Assembly (NCBI GenBank): GCA_017939945.1
Contig: JAGAZS010000142.1
Location: 1-8,552, forward strand
Reading direction: 5' to 3'
Source of the DNA: Schwartzia sp. (in: firmicutes)
GTDB lineage: Bacteria; Bacillota; Negativicutes; Selenomonadales; Selenomonadaceae
DNA length: 8,552 nt
Below the pieces are notes generated by a model. It had not been told where the DNA came from. It saw nothing but the letters and a program-made list of their open reading frames with translations, and did not search any database. How positions within the stretch are numbered: the first letter of the stretch is position 1; each line of letters starts with the position of its first letter. The position numbers and the translations under genes are program-made. Positions 1-6,093 of this stretch are shown here, piece after piece.

Positions 1-1565
1 ACATTTACCCGCCGGATATGTCCATGCGCATCATCGGCGATATTTTCGAGTACACCACGAACTATATGCCGAAGTTCAACAGCATCTCGATTTCCGGCTA
101 CCACATGCAGGAAGCGGGCGCTCCGGCCGACATCGAGCTGGGCTACACACTGGCCGACGGTCTCGAGTATATCCGCACCGGTATCAAGGCCGGCCTGAAG
201 GTCGACGCCTTTGCGAAGCGTCTGTCCTTCTTCTGGGCCATCGGCAAGAATTACTTCATGGAAATCGCGAAGATGCGCGCGGCTCGCGTGCTCTGGGCGA
301 AGATCGTCAAGCAGATGGGCGGCACCAACGACAAGTCGATGGCGCTGCGTACCCACAGCCAGACCTCCGGTTGGTCCCTCACCGCGCAGGATCCGTTCAA
401 CAACGTGGCCCGCACGGCGATGGAAGCGATGGGCGCGGCTCTCGGCCATACCCAGTCGCTGCACACCAACGCTCTCGACGAGGCCATCGCGTTGCCGACG
501 GACTTCTCGGCTCGTATTGCCCGCAATACGCAGCTCTATATCCAGGACGAGACCAGCGTCTGCAAGATCATCGATCCGTGGGGCGGCTCCTACTCTGTCG
601 AGGCCCTCACCAACGAGATCATTCGCCGCGCCTGGGCGCATATCCAGGAAGTCGAGGCTCTTGGCGGTATGGCGAAAGCTATCCCGACGGGCCTGCCGAA
701 GATGCGTATCGAGGAAGCCGCGGCACGCCGTCAGGCTCGCATTGACTCCAACAACGAGGCGATCATCGGCCTGAACAAGTATCGTCTGGATAAGGAGGAT
801 CCGCTGGAAATCCTCGCTATCGACAACACCGCCGTTCGCAACGCGCAGGTCGAACGTCTCGAGAAGCTGCGCCGCGAGCGCAACGAGGACGACGTCCGCG
901 CCGCTTTGGAGCATATCACGAAGGCCGCCGAGGATCGCAAGAACGGCAACCTGCTCGAGTGTGCCGTCGAGGCCGCTCGCGTTCGTTGCTCCCTCGGCGA
1001 GATTTCCGACGCCGTCGAGAAAGTATCCGGCCGCTATCAGGCGGTTATCCATACGATTTCCGGCGTTTATTCCTCCGAGTTCACAGACAAGACCGCGCTG
1101 GACAAGGCGCGTGCGCTTGCCGATCAGTTTGAGAACATCACAGGACGTCGCCCGCGTATTTTCGTTGCGAAGATGGGGCAGGACGGCCACGACCGCGGGC
1201 AGAAGGTTATCGCTTCTTCCTTCGCGGATATGGGCTGGACCGTCGACGTCGGGCCGCTGTTCCAGACGCCGGAAGAGACCGCGCAGGACGCGGTGGACAA
1301 CGACGTCGATATGGTCGGCTTCAGCTCTCTGGCAGCCGGTCATAACACACTGCTTCCGGAGCTCGTACAGGAACTCAAGAAACGCGGCCGCGAGGATATC
1401 CTCGTCGCCATCGGCGGCGTCATCCCGGTTCAGGATTACGACCATCTTTACGAGGGCGGCGCGGTCGCGATTTTCGCGCCGGGCACGAATATCCCCGAGG
1501 CGGGCATTACGCTCCTGAACATCCTCATCAAGCGCGCGAAAGAAGAAGCTGCGGCGGAGGGTTGA
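1..1565 (+). CDS. scpA: Methylmalonyl-CoA mutase large (catalytic) subunit, 5'-truncated by the window edge
   Basis: Adenosylcobalamin-dependent enzyme that interconverts succinyl-CoA and (R)-methylmalonyl-CoA in the cytoplasmic propionate pathway. The open frame runs from nt 3 with no start of its own; the opening residues IYPPDMSMRII match an internal stretch of the family. About 520 residues are visible, so roughly 200 N-terminal residues of a usual 715-740 are missing. The substrate-barrel residues are intact: the RTHSQTSGWSL segment (Arg codon at 348) and QSLHTNALDEA (His codon at 462), matching the active-site Arg and His known from the Propionibacterium enzyme. The C-terminal cobalamin-binding domain has the DGHDRG motif with the cobalt-ligating His codon at 1188, followed by SSLAAGH and GGVIP loops. 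Codons are strongly biased to C-ending forms, which fits high expression. It stops 4 nt before meaB, so the two are almost certainly co-transcribed. A small partner subunit, if present, would lie upstream of the window. Confidence 0.96.
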   Translation, partial: IYPPDMSMRIIGDIFEYTTNYMPKFNSISISGYHMQEAGAPADIELGYTLADGLEYIRTGIKAGLKVDAFAKRLSFFWAIGKNYFMEIAKMRAARVLWAKIVKQMGGTNDKSMALRTHSQTSGWSLTAQDPFNNVARTAMEAMGAALGHTQSLHTNALDEAIALPTDFSARIARNTQLYIQDETSVCKIIDPWGGSYSVEALTNEIIRRAWAHIQEVEALGGMAKAIPTGLPKMRIEEAAARRQARIDSNNEAIIGLNKYRLDKEDPLEILAIDNTAVRNAQVERLEKLRRERNEDDVRAALEHITKAAEDRKNGNLLECAVEAARVRCSLGEISDAVEKVSGRYQAVIHTISGVYSSEFTDKTALDKARALADQFENITGRRPRIFVAKMGQDGHDRGQKVIASSFADMGWTVDVGPLFQTPEETAQDAVDNDVDMVGFSSLAAGHNTLLPELVQELKKRGREDILVAIGGVIPVQDYDHLYEGGAVAIFAPGTNIPEAGITLLNILIKRAKEEAAAEG

Positions 1566-1569
1566 GATT

Positions 1570-2757
1570 ATGCCCGAGTATACGACCTCAAAACCGGAGT
1601 GGGCGCCCGACGAAAACGACGATAAATTCGCGTGCGGCGTAATGAGCGGCATCGAAGGCATCACCGACACGACCATCGGCAATGTGAATCCCGCCATCAA
1701 AAGCGGGGCGTTGAAGCCGAAGCGTCGGAGGGAGCCCACGGTTGATGAATACGTGGAAGGCATCGGCAAAGGTGACAGGGTAATGCTTTCGCGAGCGATT
1801 ACATTGATCGAGAGCAACAACCCCGCGCATTTTCCGAGAGCCCAGCGCGTTCTCCAGGGACTGCTCCCGAAAACGGGAAAAGCACTCCGGATCGGCATAA
1901 CCGGCGTTCCGGGCGCAGGCAAAAGTACGTTGATTGAAGCGTTCGGAAATATGCTCTGCGACATGGGGCACCACGTCGCGGTGCTCGCGGTCGATCCGAC
2001 CAGCTCCGTCACGCGGGGCTCGATACTCGGCGACAAGACTCGTATGGGAACCCTGTCGAGAAGACCGGAGGTTTTTATCCGGCCTTCCCCGGCGGGGGGA
2101 ATGCTTGGCGGCGTCGCGAGGAAGAGCCGCGAGACGATGCTGCTCTGCGAAGCGGCGGGCTATGATGTGATCCTTGTCGAGACGGTGGGCGTCGGCCAGT
2201 CCGAGACCACGGTGCGCTCGATGGTCGATTTCTTCATGCTCGTGGTGCTCACAGGCGCGGGCGACGATTTGCAAGGGATAAAAAAAGGCATCATGGAGCT
2301 TGCGGACGCCATCGTGGTCAATAAGGCGGACGGCGACAACTATGTTAAGGCCAAAGTCACGCGCGGAGAATATGAGCGCATGATTGAATTCATCCGTCCG
2401 GCTACCGAGGGCTGGCAGACTCACGCCTATCTTGCTTCCGCGCTCAAAAAGACGGGACTGAAGGAGCTTTGGGACATCATTCGCGCCTTCGAGAAGGTAA
2501 CGCATGATTCCGGAGTATTCCAGCGCCGTCGTGAGACGCAGCTTCTCGATTGGGTGTACAGCATGGTGGACGAGCATCTTCACAATCTGTTCTTCGACGA
2601 TCCCGTGATTCAGGGACGTATGCCGGAGATCAAGGAAGCCGTCCTAAAGGGCGTCGTTTCGCCGACGCAGGCCGTGGCCGAGCTTATCAATATGTTCGAT
2701 ATTGAACGGGCGGCAACGCGCCATGTCGATTTGTTTCATCCGGAAATCCAGAAATAA
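1570..2757 (+). CDS. meaB: MeaB/ArgK GTPase, methylmalonyl-CoA mutase chaperone, with N-terminal extension
   Basis: G3E-family P-loop GTPase. Family members bind methylmalonyl-CoA mutase, gate loading of adenosylcobalamin and protect or help replace inactivated cofactor. Seen in the 395-residue protein: Walker A GVPGAGKST at 112-120, VDPTSS at 141-146, the RPSPAGGMLGGVARKSRE segment near 171-188, the switch sequence ETVGVGQSE at 204-212, and the base-specificity motif NKADGDN at 251-257. The start ATG follows GGAGG (1556-1560) with a 9-nt spacer; that ribosome binding site lies at the 3' end of the mutase gene, whose stop is 4 nt upstream, which indicates translational coupling. Usual MeaB proteins are about 310-340 residues and begin near the region aligned with residue 57 here. 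The first 55-60 residues are therefore extra: an acidic stretch (PDENDD) followed by a basic one (KPKRRR). The adjacent mutase strongly supports the assignment. Confidence 0.95.
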   Translation: MPEYTTSKPEWAPDENDDKFACGVMSGIEGITDTTIGNVNPAIKSGALKPKRRREPTVDEYVEGIGKGDRVMLSRAITLIESNNPAHFPRAQRVLQGLLPKTGKALRIGITGVPGAGKSTLIEAFGNMLCDMGHHVAVLAVDPTSSVTRGSILGDKTRMGTLSRRPEVFIRPSPAGGMLGGVARKSRETMLLCEAAGYDVILVETVGVGQSETTVRSMVDFFMLVVLTGAGDDLQGIKKGIMELADAIVVNKADGDNYVKAKVTRGEYERMIEFIRPATEGWQTHAYLASALKKTGLKELWDIIRAFEKVTHDSGVFQRRRETQLLDWVYSMVDEHLHNLFFDDPVIQGRMPEIKEAVLKGVVSPTQAVAELINMFDIERAATRHVDLFHPEIQK

Positions 2758-2761
2758 GAAG

Positions 2762-2795
2762 AAAGCGCCGTTTTGCGAAGAACGGCGCTTTTCTT
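2762..2795 (+). terminator. Rho-independent terminator of the mutase-meaB operon
   Basis: An 11-bp perfect stem, AAAGCGCCGTT (2762-2772) with AACGGCGCTTT (2781-2791), encloses an 8-nt loop and is followed by a T-rich tract (TTTTCTT). It starts 4 nt after the meaB stop, so it ends this operon and separates it from the MsrA-like gene that begins at 2823. Confidence 0.9.
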
Positions 2796-2822
2796 GAAAA
2801 TAAAGATATGGAGGGGGCTTTC

Positions 2823-3392
2823 ATGTACACAAAAAAGATCTATTTTTCAGGCGGGAGCTTCCATGAGCTTCAGGAGGTTTTCTCGCGGGTGCAAGGTGTT
2901 GTGTCGACGACAGCGGGATATATCAATTCCGAGGTCGAGGCGCCGCAGTATGAGGAGGTAATTCGCGGAAAAACAGGAGCGGCAATGGGGGTGGAGGTCA
3001 GCTTCGATCCGAAAAAAATCGACGTCTCGATGTTGATGGACATCCTTTTTACCGTGACTAATCCCTACAGCAAGGATCGTCAGGGAAAATGCGAGGGACC
3101 GATGTACAGGAGCGGAGTTTACTACGATTCGGCGGAAGACGAGCCGATTGTCGATTATCATATGAACTTCATCCGCAACCGAAAAAAGGTCCCTGCCGCG
3201 ACAAACGCGGCGTTGACGGTCAACGACCCGAACCATGACCCGAACGGTCCGAGACAGTGCTATGCGGAGGCTATGCGGCTGAAAAGCTTCCACCCGGCGG
3301 ACGAGGAGCATCAAGGCTATCTGAAACGCCATCCGGAACTTTCCACGCATATCGACTTCGCGCTGCTGGAGGAACTGGGGATTATCAAATAA
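2823..3392 (+). CDS. MsrA-fold protein lacking the catalytic cysteine (probable pseudoenzyme)
   Basis: The 189-residue protein aligns by eye along the whole length of peptide-methionine (S)-S-oxide reductase (MsrA), which repairs oxidised methionine using a Cys in the motif GGCFWG. Here the motif reads GGSFHE: Ser12 (codon AGC) replaces the nucleophile and His14 replaces the substrate-pocket Trp. Canonical GHAE is GAAM at 52-55, so the catalytic Glu is lost. Canonical GND-x-G is GKCEG at 88-92, so the Asp becomes Cys90. The C-terminal YCH resolving region is STH at 174-176. Retained family features include Tyr33 (AGY), YEEV at 43-46, FDPKKI at 61-66, DRQG at 85-88, YRSGVYY at 95-101 and HPADEEHQGYL at 157-167. 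The start is the ATG at 2823, with GGAGGGGG at 2810-2817; an in-frame ATG at 2808 has no such site. The gene lies between two terminators, so its promoter must be in the short gap or in read-through from meaB. Fold assignment is confident; Msr activity is doubtful and the real role is unknown. Confidence 0.85.
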   Translation: MYTKKIYFSGGSFHELQEVFSRVQGVVSTTAGYINSEVEAPQYEEVIRGKTGAAMGVEVSFDPKKIDVSMLMDILFTVTNPYSKDRQGKCEGPMYRSGVYYDSAEDEPIVDYHMNFIRNRKKVPAATNAALTVNDPNHDPNGPRQCYAEAMRLKSFHPADEEHQGYLKRHPELSTHIDFALLEELGIIK

Positions 3393-3408
3393 TAATACCA
3401 TGAAGAAG

Positions 3409-3451
3409 AAAACTCCCTTCGTCTCGATGAAAAGCTGACGAAGGGAGTTTT
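3409..3451. terminator. Bidirectional intrinsic terminator between the MsrA-like gene and the feo operon
   Basis: A 15-bp perfect inverted repeat, AAAACTCCCTTCGTC (3409-3423) with GACGAAGGGAGTTTT (3437-3451), has a 13-nt loop. The A/T ends give a short U-run on either strand. It sits between two convergent stop codons (3392 on plus, 3463 on minus), so it most likely ends both transcripts. Confidence 0.9.
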
Positions 3452-3462
3452 GATATGCCTGT

Positions 3463-3615
3463 TTATTTTCCGCAATGCGGACAGCTTGAACAGTTTGTAC
3501 AGCTGGATTCCGTGCCGCAGCAGTCGTGCTTTCCGTCGGCAAAGTTTTGGTAAATGTGGCGGACAGCGAGGAGCAACGCGGCTCCGACGCAAGCGCCCAA
3601 AATATATGTAGCCAT
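3463..3615 (-). CDS. FeoB-associated Cys-rich membrane protein
   Basis: A 50-residue protein with one N-terminal membrane helix (about residues 4-20, ILGACVGAALLLAV) and a short tail rich in cysteine: C32, C33, C39, C42, C45 and C48, in a CC-x5-C-x2-C-x2-C-x2-C pattern. This matches the layout of the FeoB-associated Cys-rich protein family found after feoB in Firmicutes. It may bind or deliver iron at the inner face of the FeoB pore or stabilise FeoB, but its exact role is not settled. The start at 3615 is chosen because a strong AAGGAGG (complement of 3624-3630) precedes it; that site overlaps the feoB stop codon at 3629-3631, implying coupled translation. A longer frame starting at 3804 would run deep into feoB and is not needed. 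The convergent hairpin at 3409-3451 lies just downstream. Confidence 0.88.
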   Translation of the reverse strand: MATYILGACVGAALLLAVRHIYQNFADGKHDCCGTESSCTNCSSCPHCGK

Positions 3616-3628
3616 TTCGAAAACCTCC

Positions 3629-5530
3629 TTATTGGAAGCCAAGCAGCCGTCCGCCTTGATAGACGAGCAGTGACACCACCCACGCAACGGCGAACATATA
3701 CGCGGCGGAGAAGCCCATCCATTTCCACGAGCCTGTTTCCTTCTTGATTGTGCCGAGGGCAGTGACACAGGGCGTATAAAGCTGGGAGAAGACCATGAAT
3801 GCAACGGCGGACAGAGTGGTGAACGCCGTCGCCATGCCGCTCTGCATCAATGTAGCAGCAGTTTCCACTGCGTCCTCGGCCTCGGCGGAGATTTCGCCGA
3901 CGCCATAGAGGATTCCCATTGTCGAGACTACGGTTTCCTTGGCGAGAATGCCCGTGAGGGCAGCGGCGCCCGCTTCCCATGTGGCGAAGCCGTGGAAGAT
4001 GAACAGTTTTGACATCCCCGTTCCGAGGGCAGCAAGGAAGCTTTCATTCATTTCCTCAGTCATGCCGTCGAAATTGAAGTTGCCGAGGAACCAAATCAGG
4101 ACGGACATCGCGAAGATAATCGTTCCGGCCTTGATCAGGTAGCCTTTGCCTTTGTCCCAGGTTTCCAAAAGAACGGTTTTAGCGTCTGGCAGACGGTAGG
4201 GAGGAAGCTCCAGCAGGAAAGTCGAGCCTTTTTCTTGGAAAAGCGTACCGCCCAAAAGTTTCGCGGCGACAATCGCCATGACGACGCCGAGAATATACAT
4301 GGCAAAGACGACGTTCGCGGCATTGTCCGGGAAGAACATCGCGGCGAACAGCGCCATGATCGGCAGTTTCGCGCCGCAGGTCAAAAACGGCGTCACGAGG
4401 ATTGAAGTCATGCGGTCCTTTTCCGAGTCCAGCGCTCTAGCGCCCATGATGGCCGGCACGGCGCAGCCAAAGCCCATCATCAGTGGCATGATGCCTTTGC
4501 CGGTCAGACCGACGCGGCGCATGATCGGGTCAGTGATGAAGGCGACACGTGCCATATAGCCTGTGCCGTCGAGGAAGCTCAGGCAGAAAAAAAGTACAAA
4601 AATCAGGGGGACGAAGGTCAGTACGCCGCCGACGCCGCCGATTACACCGTCGACAATCAGCGATTGCATCCAGTCGGCAACCTCCCACGATTCGAGTGTT
4701 TCGGTTACGGTATCGGTAAGAGGTCCGCCGATGAAATCGTCCAACGCGTCGGCCATTGGCTGCCCGATCCATTCAAAGGTAATCTGGAACACCGCGTAGA
4801 GCATGACGAGGAACAGAGGAAGTGCAGTCCAGCCGTTTGCCAGTACCGCGTCGATTTTTTCCGACATTTCCGAGCCGACGCCCGCCACGGAAACACATTC
4901 CGATACGACGCCGTCGATGAACGCGTACCGCTCCTCGATGATTTTTTCTTCGAGAGCAGCTTCGGAAAGGCCGCTTTTGCGGAGTTCTTCGATGCGGGCG
5001 ATATGCGCACACACTTTCTCGCTGGGCTTGTATTTTTCCATCATGGTGGAGGTGAAGACGTCGAGCAATGTGTTGATGCTGCTGCGGCTTCGCGCCGTCG
5101 TTTCCACTACTGGCATGCCGAGAGCTGCGCCAAGCTTTTCCGTATCCACGTGGATGCCATGACGCTTCGCTTCGTCCTGCATATTGAGATCGAGCAACAG
5201 AGGGATGCCTTTTTCAAGAAGCTGGATGGTCAGATAAAGATTTCGCTCGAGGTTTGAGGAATCCAGCACGTCCACCACGAGGTCGGGCTTTTCGTTCAGC
5301 AGATAGTCGATGACGATTTTTTCCTCCGGCGAGCGCGCGTTTACGCTGTAAGTGCCCGGCAGATCGACAACCGAGATGTGCCGTCCCTGATGTTCAAGGT
5401 AGCCAAACTTTTTGTCGACGGTTACGCCCGGCCAGTTGCCGATTTTTTGCCGCATTCCCGTCAATTCGTTGAAGATGATGGATTTTCCCGTATTCGGATT
5501 GCCCGTCAGAGCGACTGCTAATGAAGACAT
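3629..5530 (-). CDS. feoB: Ferrous iron transport protein B (FeoB)
   Basis: Inner-membrane GTP-dependent Fe(II) importer of 633 residues, short against the 773 of E. coli but ordinary for Firmicutes. The N-terminal GTPase domain shows G1 GNPNTGKS (10-17), G2 GVTVDK (Thr37), G3 DLPG (56-59), G4 NMQD (116-119) and a probable G5 near 144-150. A helical linker domain follows to about residue 230. The membrane part holds the two gate motifs, GFGCAVPAIMGAR (353-365) and PFLTCGAKLP (381-390), with their cysteines kept. The first gate usually reads GCNVPA; Ala replaces Asn here. The C-terminal YTPC (585-588) and GSWKW (600-604) segments are typical. The ribosome binding site is weak for this window: GGAAGG at 5544-5549, 13 nt from the ATG. 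The gene follows feoA and precedes the Cys-rich partner on the same strand, forming one feo operon. Confidence 0.97.
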   Translation of the reverse strand: MSSLAVALTGNPNTGKSIIFNELTGMRQKIGNWPGVTVDKKFGYLEHQGRHISVVDLPGTYSVNARSPEEKIVIDYLLNEKPDLVVDVLDSSNLERNLYLTIQLLEKGIPLLLDLNMQDEAKRHGIHVDTEKLGAALGMPVVETTARSRSSINTLLDVFTSTMMEKYKPSEKVCAHIARIEELRKSGLSEAALEEKIIEERYAFIDGVVSECVSVAGVGSEMSEKIDAVLANGWTALPLFLVMLYAVFQITFEWIGQPMADALDDFIGGPLTDTVTETLESWEVADWMQSLIVDGVIGGVGGVLTFVPLIFVLFFCLSFLDGTGYMARVAFITDPIMRRVGLTGKGIMPLMMGFGCAVPAIMGARALDSEKDRMTSILVTPFLTCGAKLPIMALFAAMFFPDNAANVVFAMYILGVVMAIVAAKLLGGTLFQEKGSTFLLELPPYRLPDAKTVLLETWDKGKGYLIKAGTIIFAMSVLIWFLGNFNFDGMTEEMNESFLAALGTGMSKLFIFHGFATWEAGAAALTGILAKETVVSTMGILYGVGEISAEAEDAVETAATLMQSGMATAFTTLSAVAFMVFSQLYTPCVTALGTIKKETGSWKWMGFSAAYMFAVAWVVSLLVYQGGRLLGFQ

Positions 5531-5585
5531 GGTAGAGTCATTTCCTTCCTATGAAAAACGCTATTTTTTATACCAAGAATTTTTT

Positions 5586-5622
5586 GTAGTAAGAAAGTAA
5601 GAAAATCCAATTTTCTTACTAC
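5586..5622. promoter_or_regulatory. Alternative hairpins with tandem 8-mer in the feoA-feoB gap
   Basis: On the plus strand GTAAGAAA occurs twice in tandem (5589-5596 and 5597-5604), followed by one complementary arm, TTTTCTTACTAC (5611-5622). The arm can pair with the far copy (GTAGTAAGAAA 5586-5596, 11 bp, loop 15) or with the near copy (GTAAGAAAA 5597-5605, 9 bp, loop TCCAA), but not with both. It lies in the 98-nt AT-rich gap between the feoA stop and the feoB start. In the operon direction it is followed by an A-run rather than a U-run, so it is not a standard intrinsic terminator. A role in RNA stability, attenuation or processing between the cistrons is possible. Function is inferred; the repeats are directly seen. 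Confidence 0.55.
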
Positions 5623-5628
5623 ATAAAT

Positions 5629-5853
5629 TTATGCTATTGCTTCAACCTCAATCGAAGCAGCGTCGTCCCGGCGAAGCGCAAGATGGTATGAGCGCACGCG
5701 CAGCGCCATCGGATCGCCGAGAGGCGCGGAACGAAGCACCGTCACCGCAGTGCCGGGGACAAGTCCCATCGTCATCAGCCGATTTTTCAAGGGTGAGTCC
5801 GCGACGGAGCGGATAATGAACCGCTGCCCGGACATGCCTTCCCGTAATGTCAT
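5629..5853 (-). CDS. feoA: Ferrous iron transport protein A (FeoA)
   Basis: A 74-residue cytoplasmic SH3-like protein that partners FeoB in Fe(II) uptake. Family hallmarks are visible: an N-terminal MTLREGMSGQR, the segment LKNRLMTMGLVPGTAVTVLRSAPLGDPMALRVRSYHLALRR at about 22-62, and an ending IEVEAIA. Length is normal for the family. The start ATG at 5853 is preceded by CAGGAGGA (complement of 5861-5868), 7 nt away. It is the first gene of the feo operon and is transcribed away from recG from an iron-type promoter just upstream. A 98-nt gap separates it from feoB, longer than the other gaps in the operon. Confidence 0.94.
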   Translation of the reverse strand: MTLREGMSGQRFIIRSVADSPLKNRLMTMGLVPGTAVTVLRSAPLGDPMALRVRSYHLALRRDDAASIEVEAIA

Positions 5854-5880
5854 TCTGATTTCCTCCTGTTCATTATGAGT

Positions 5881-5909
5881 TTTATAATCATTTTAATTTT
5901 CATTATCAA
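5881..5909 (-). promoter_or_regulatory. Promoter of the feo operon
   Basis: Reading the minus strand, TTGATA (5909-5904) is followed by a 17-nt spacer and TATAAA (5886-5881), a near-consensus housekeeping sigma factor promoter. Transcription would begin near 5874, leaving about 20 nt of leader carrying the feoA ribosome binding site. The stretch is much more AT-rich than the flanking coding DNA. Confidence 0.72.
5884..5907 (-). promoter_or_regulatory. Fur-box-like operator over the feo promoter
   Basis: On the minus strand four consecutive NATNAT-like hexamers start with GATAATGAAAAT at 5907. The 19-nt stretch 5907-5889 agrees with the classical Fur consensus (GATAATGATAATCATTATC) at 14 of 19 positions by hand count. 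The site fills the spacer between -35 and -10, so a bound repressor would block RNA polymerase. Fur control fits a ferrous iron operon. AT-rich DNA gives partial matches easily, so the assignment is moderate; a different metalloregulator is possible. Confidence 0.55.
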
Positions 5910-5997
5910 TATACAGCTTTCCGACGAATTCGTCAAGCCCGAAATTTTCAAAGAAATAAGGGAAATAAGACAACACTTCCTCAACAGCCGCATATCG

Positions 5998-6026
5998 TTG
6001 ACAGTGCGGGCGCTTTACGATATACT
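5998..6026 (+). promoter_or_regulatory. Promoter of recG
   Basis: A perfect TTGACA (5998-6003), a 17-nt spacer and TATACT (6021-6026, five of six matches to TATAAT) point toward recG. Transcription would start near 6033, giving a leader of about 60 nt. Its position about 70-95 nt upstream of the ATG at 6094 supports that start rather than any farther upstream start in the same frame. Confidence 0.72.
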
Positions 6027-6093
6027 TGTTCGCATTGGTAGTGCATATATTTTTGGTGCAGTTATATTTAATGAAGAAATGTGGAGGAAACGG

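Noticed and set aside
1588..2583. Long minus-strand open frame of 331 codons opposite meaB
   Set aside because: It lies wholly antisense to a well-recognised gene, resembles no family I know and is rich in His/Arg as expected from the complement of GC-rich coding DNA.
2856..2858. Possible selenocysteine in place of the MsrA catalytic Cys
   Set aside because: Some MsrA proteins are selenoproteins read through TGA, but the codon here is AGC (Ser), so this does not explain the change.
3463..3804. Longer 113-residue version of the Cys-rich protein
   Set aside because: It would overlap the feoB C-terminus by 176 nt in another frame; the ATG at 3615 has an excellent ribosome binding site and gives the usual small-protein layout.
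2847..3980. Minus-strand open frame of 377 codons across the MsrA-like gene, terminator and feoB end
   Set aside because: It runs through a bidirectional terminator and three recognised genes in other frames; it is a shadow frame.
4664..5257. Plus-strand open frame of 197 codons inside feoB
   Set aside because: It is antisense to the FeoB GTPase and linker domains, with no independent start signal and no family resemblance.
5875..6093. N-terminal extension of RecG (73 codons, hydrophobic start)
   Set aside because: It covers the feo promoter and recG promoter, has no ribosome binding site at 5875, and RecG from 6094 already has normal length and a strong ribosome binding site.
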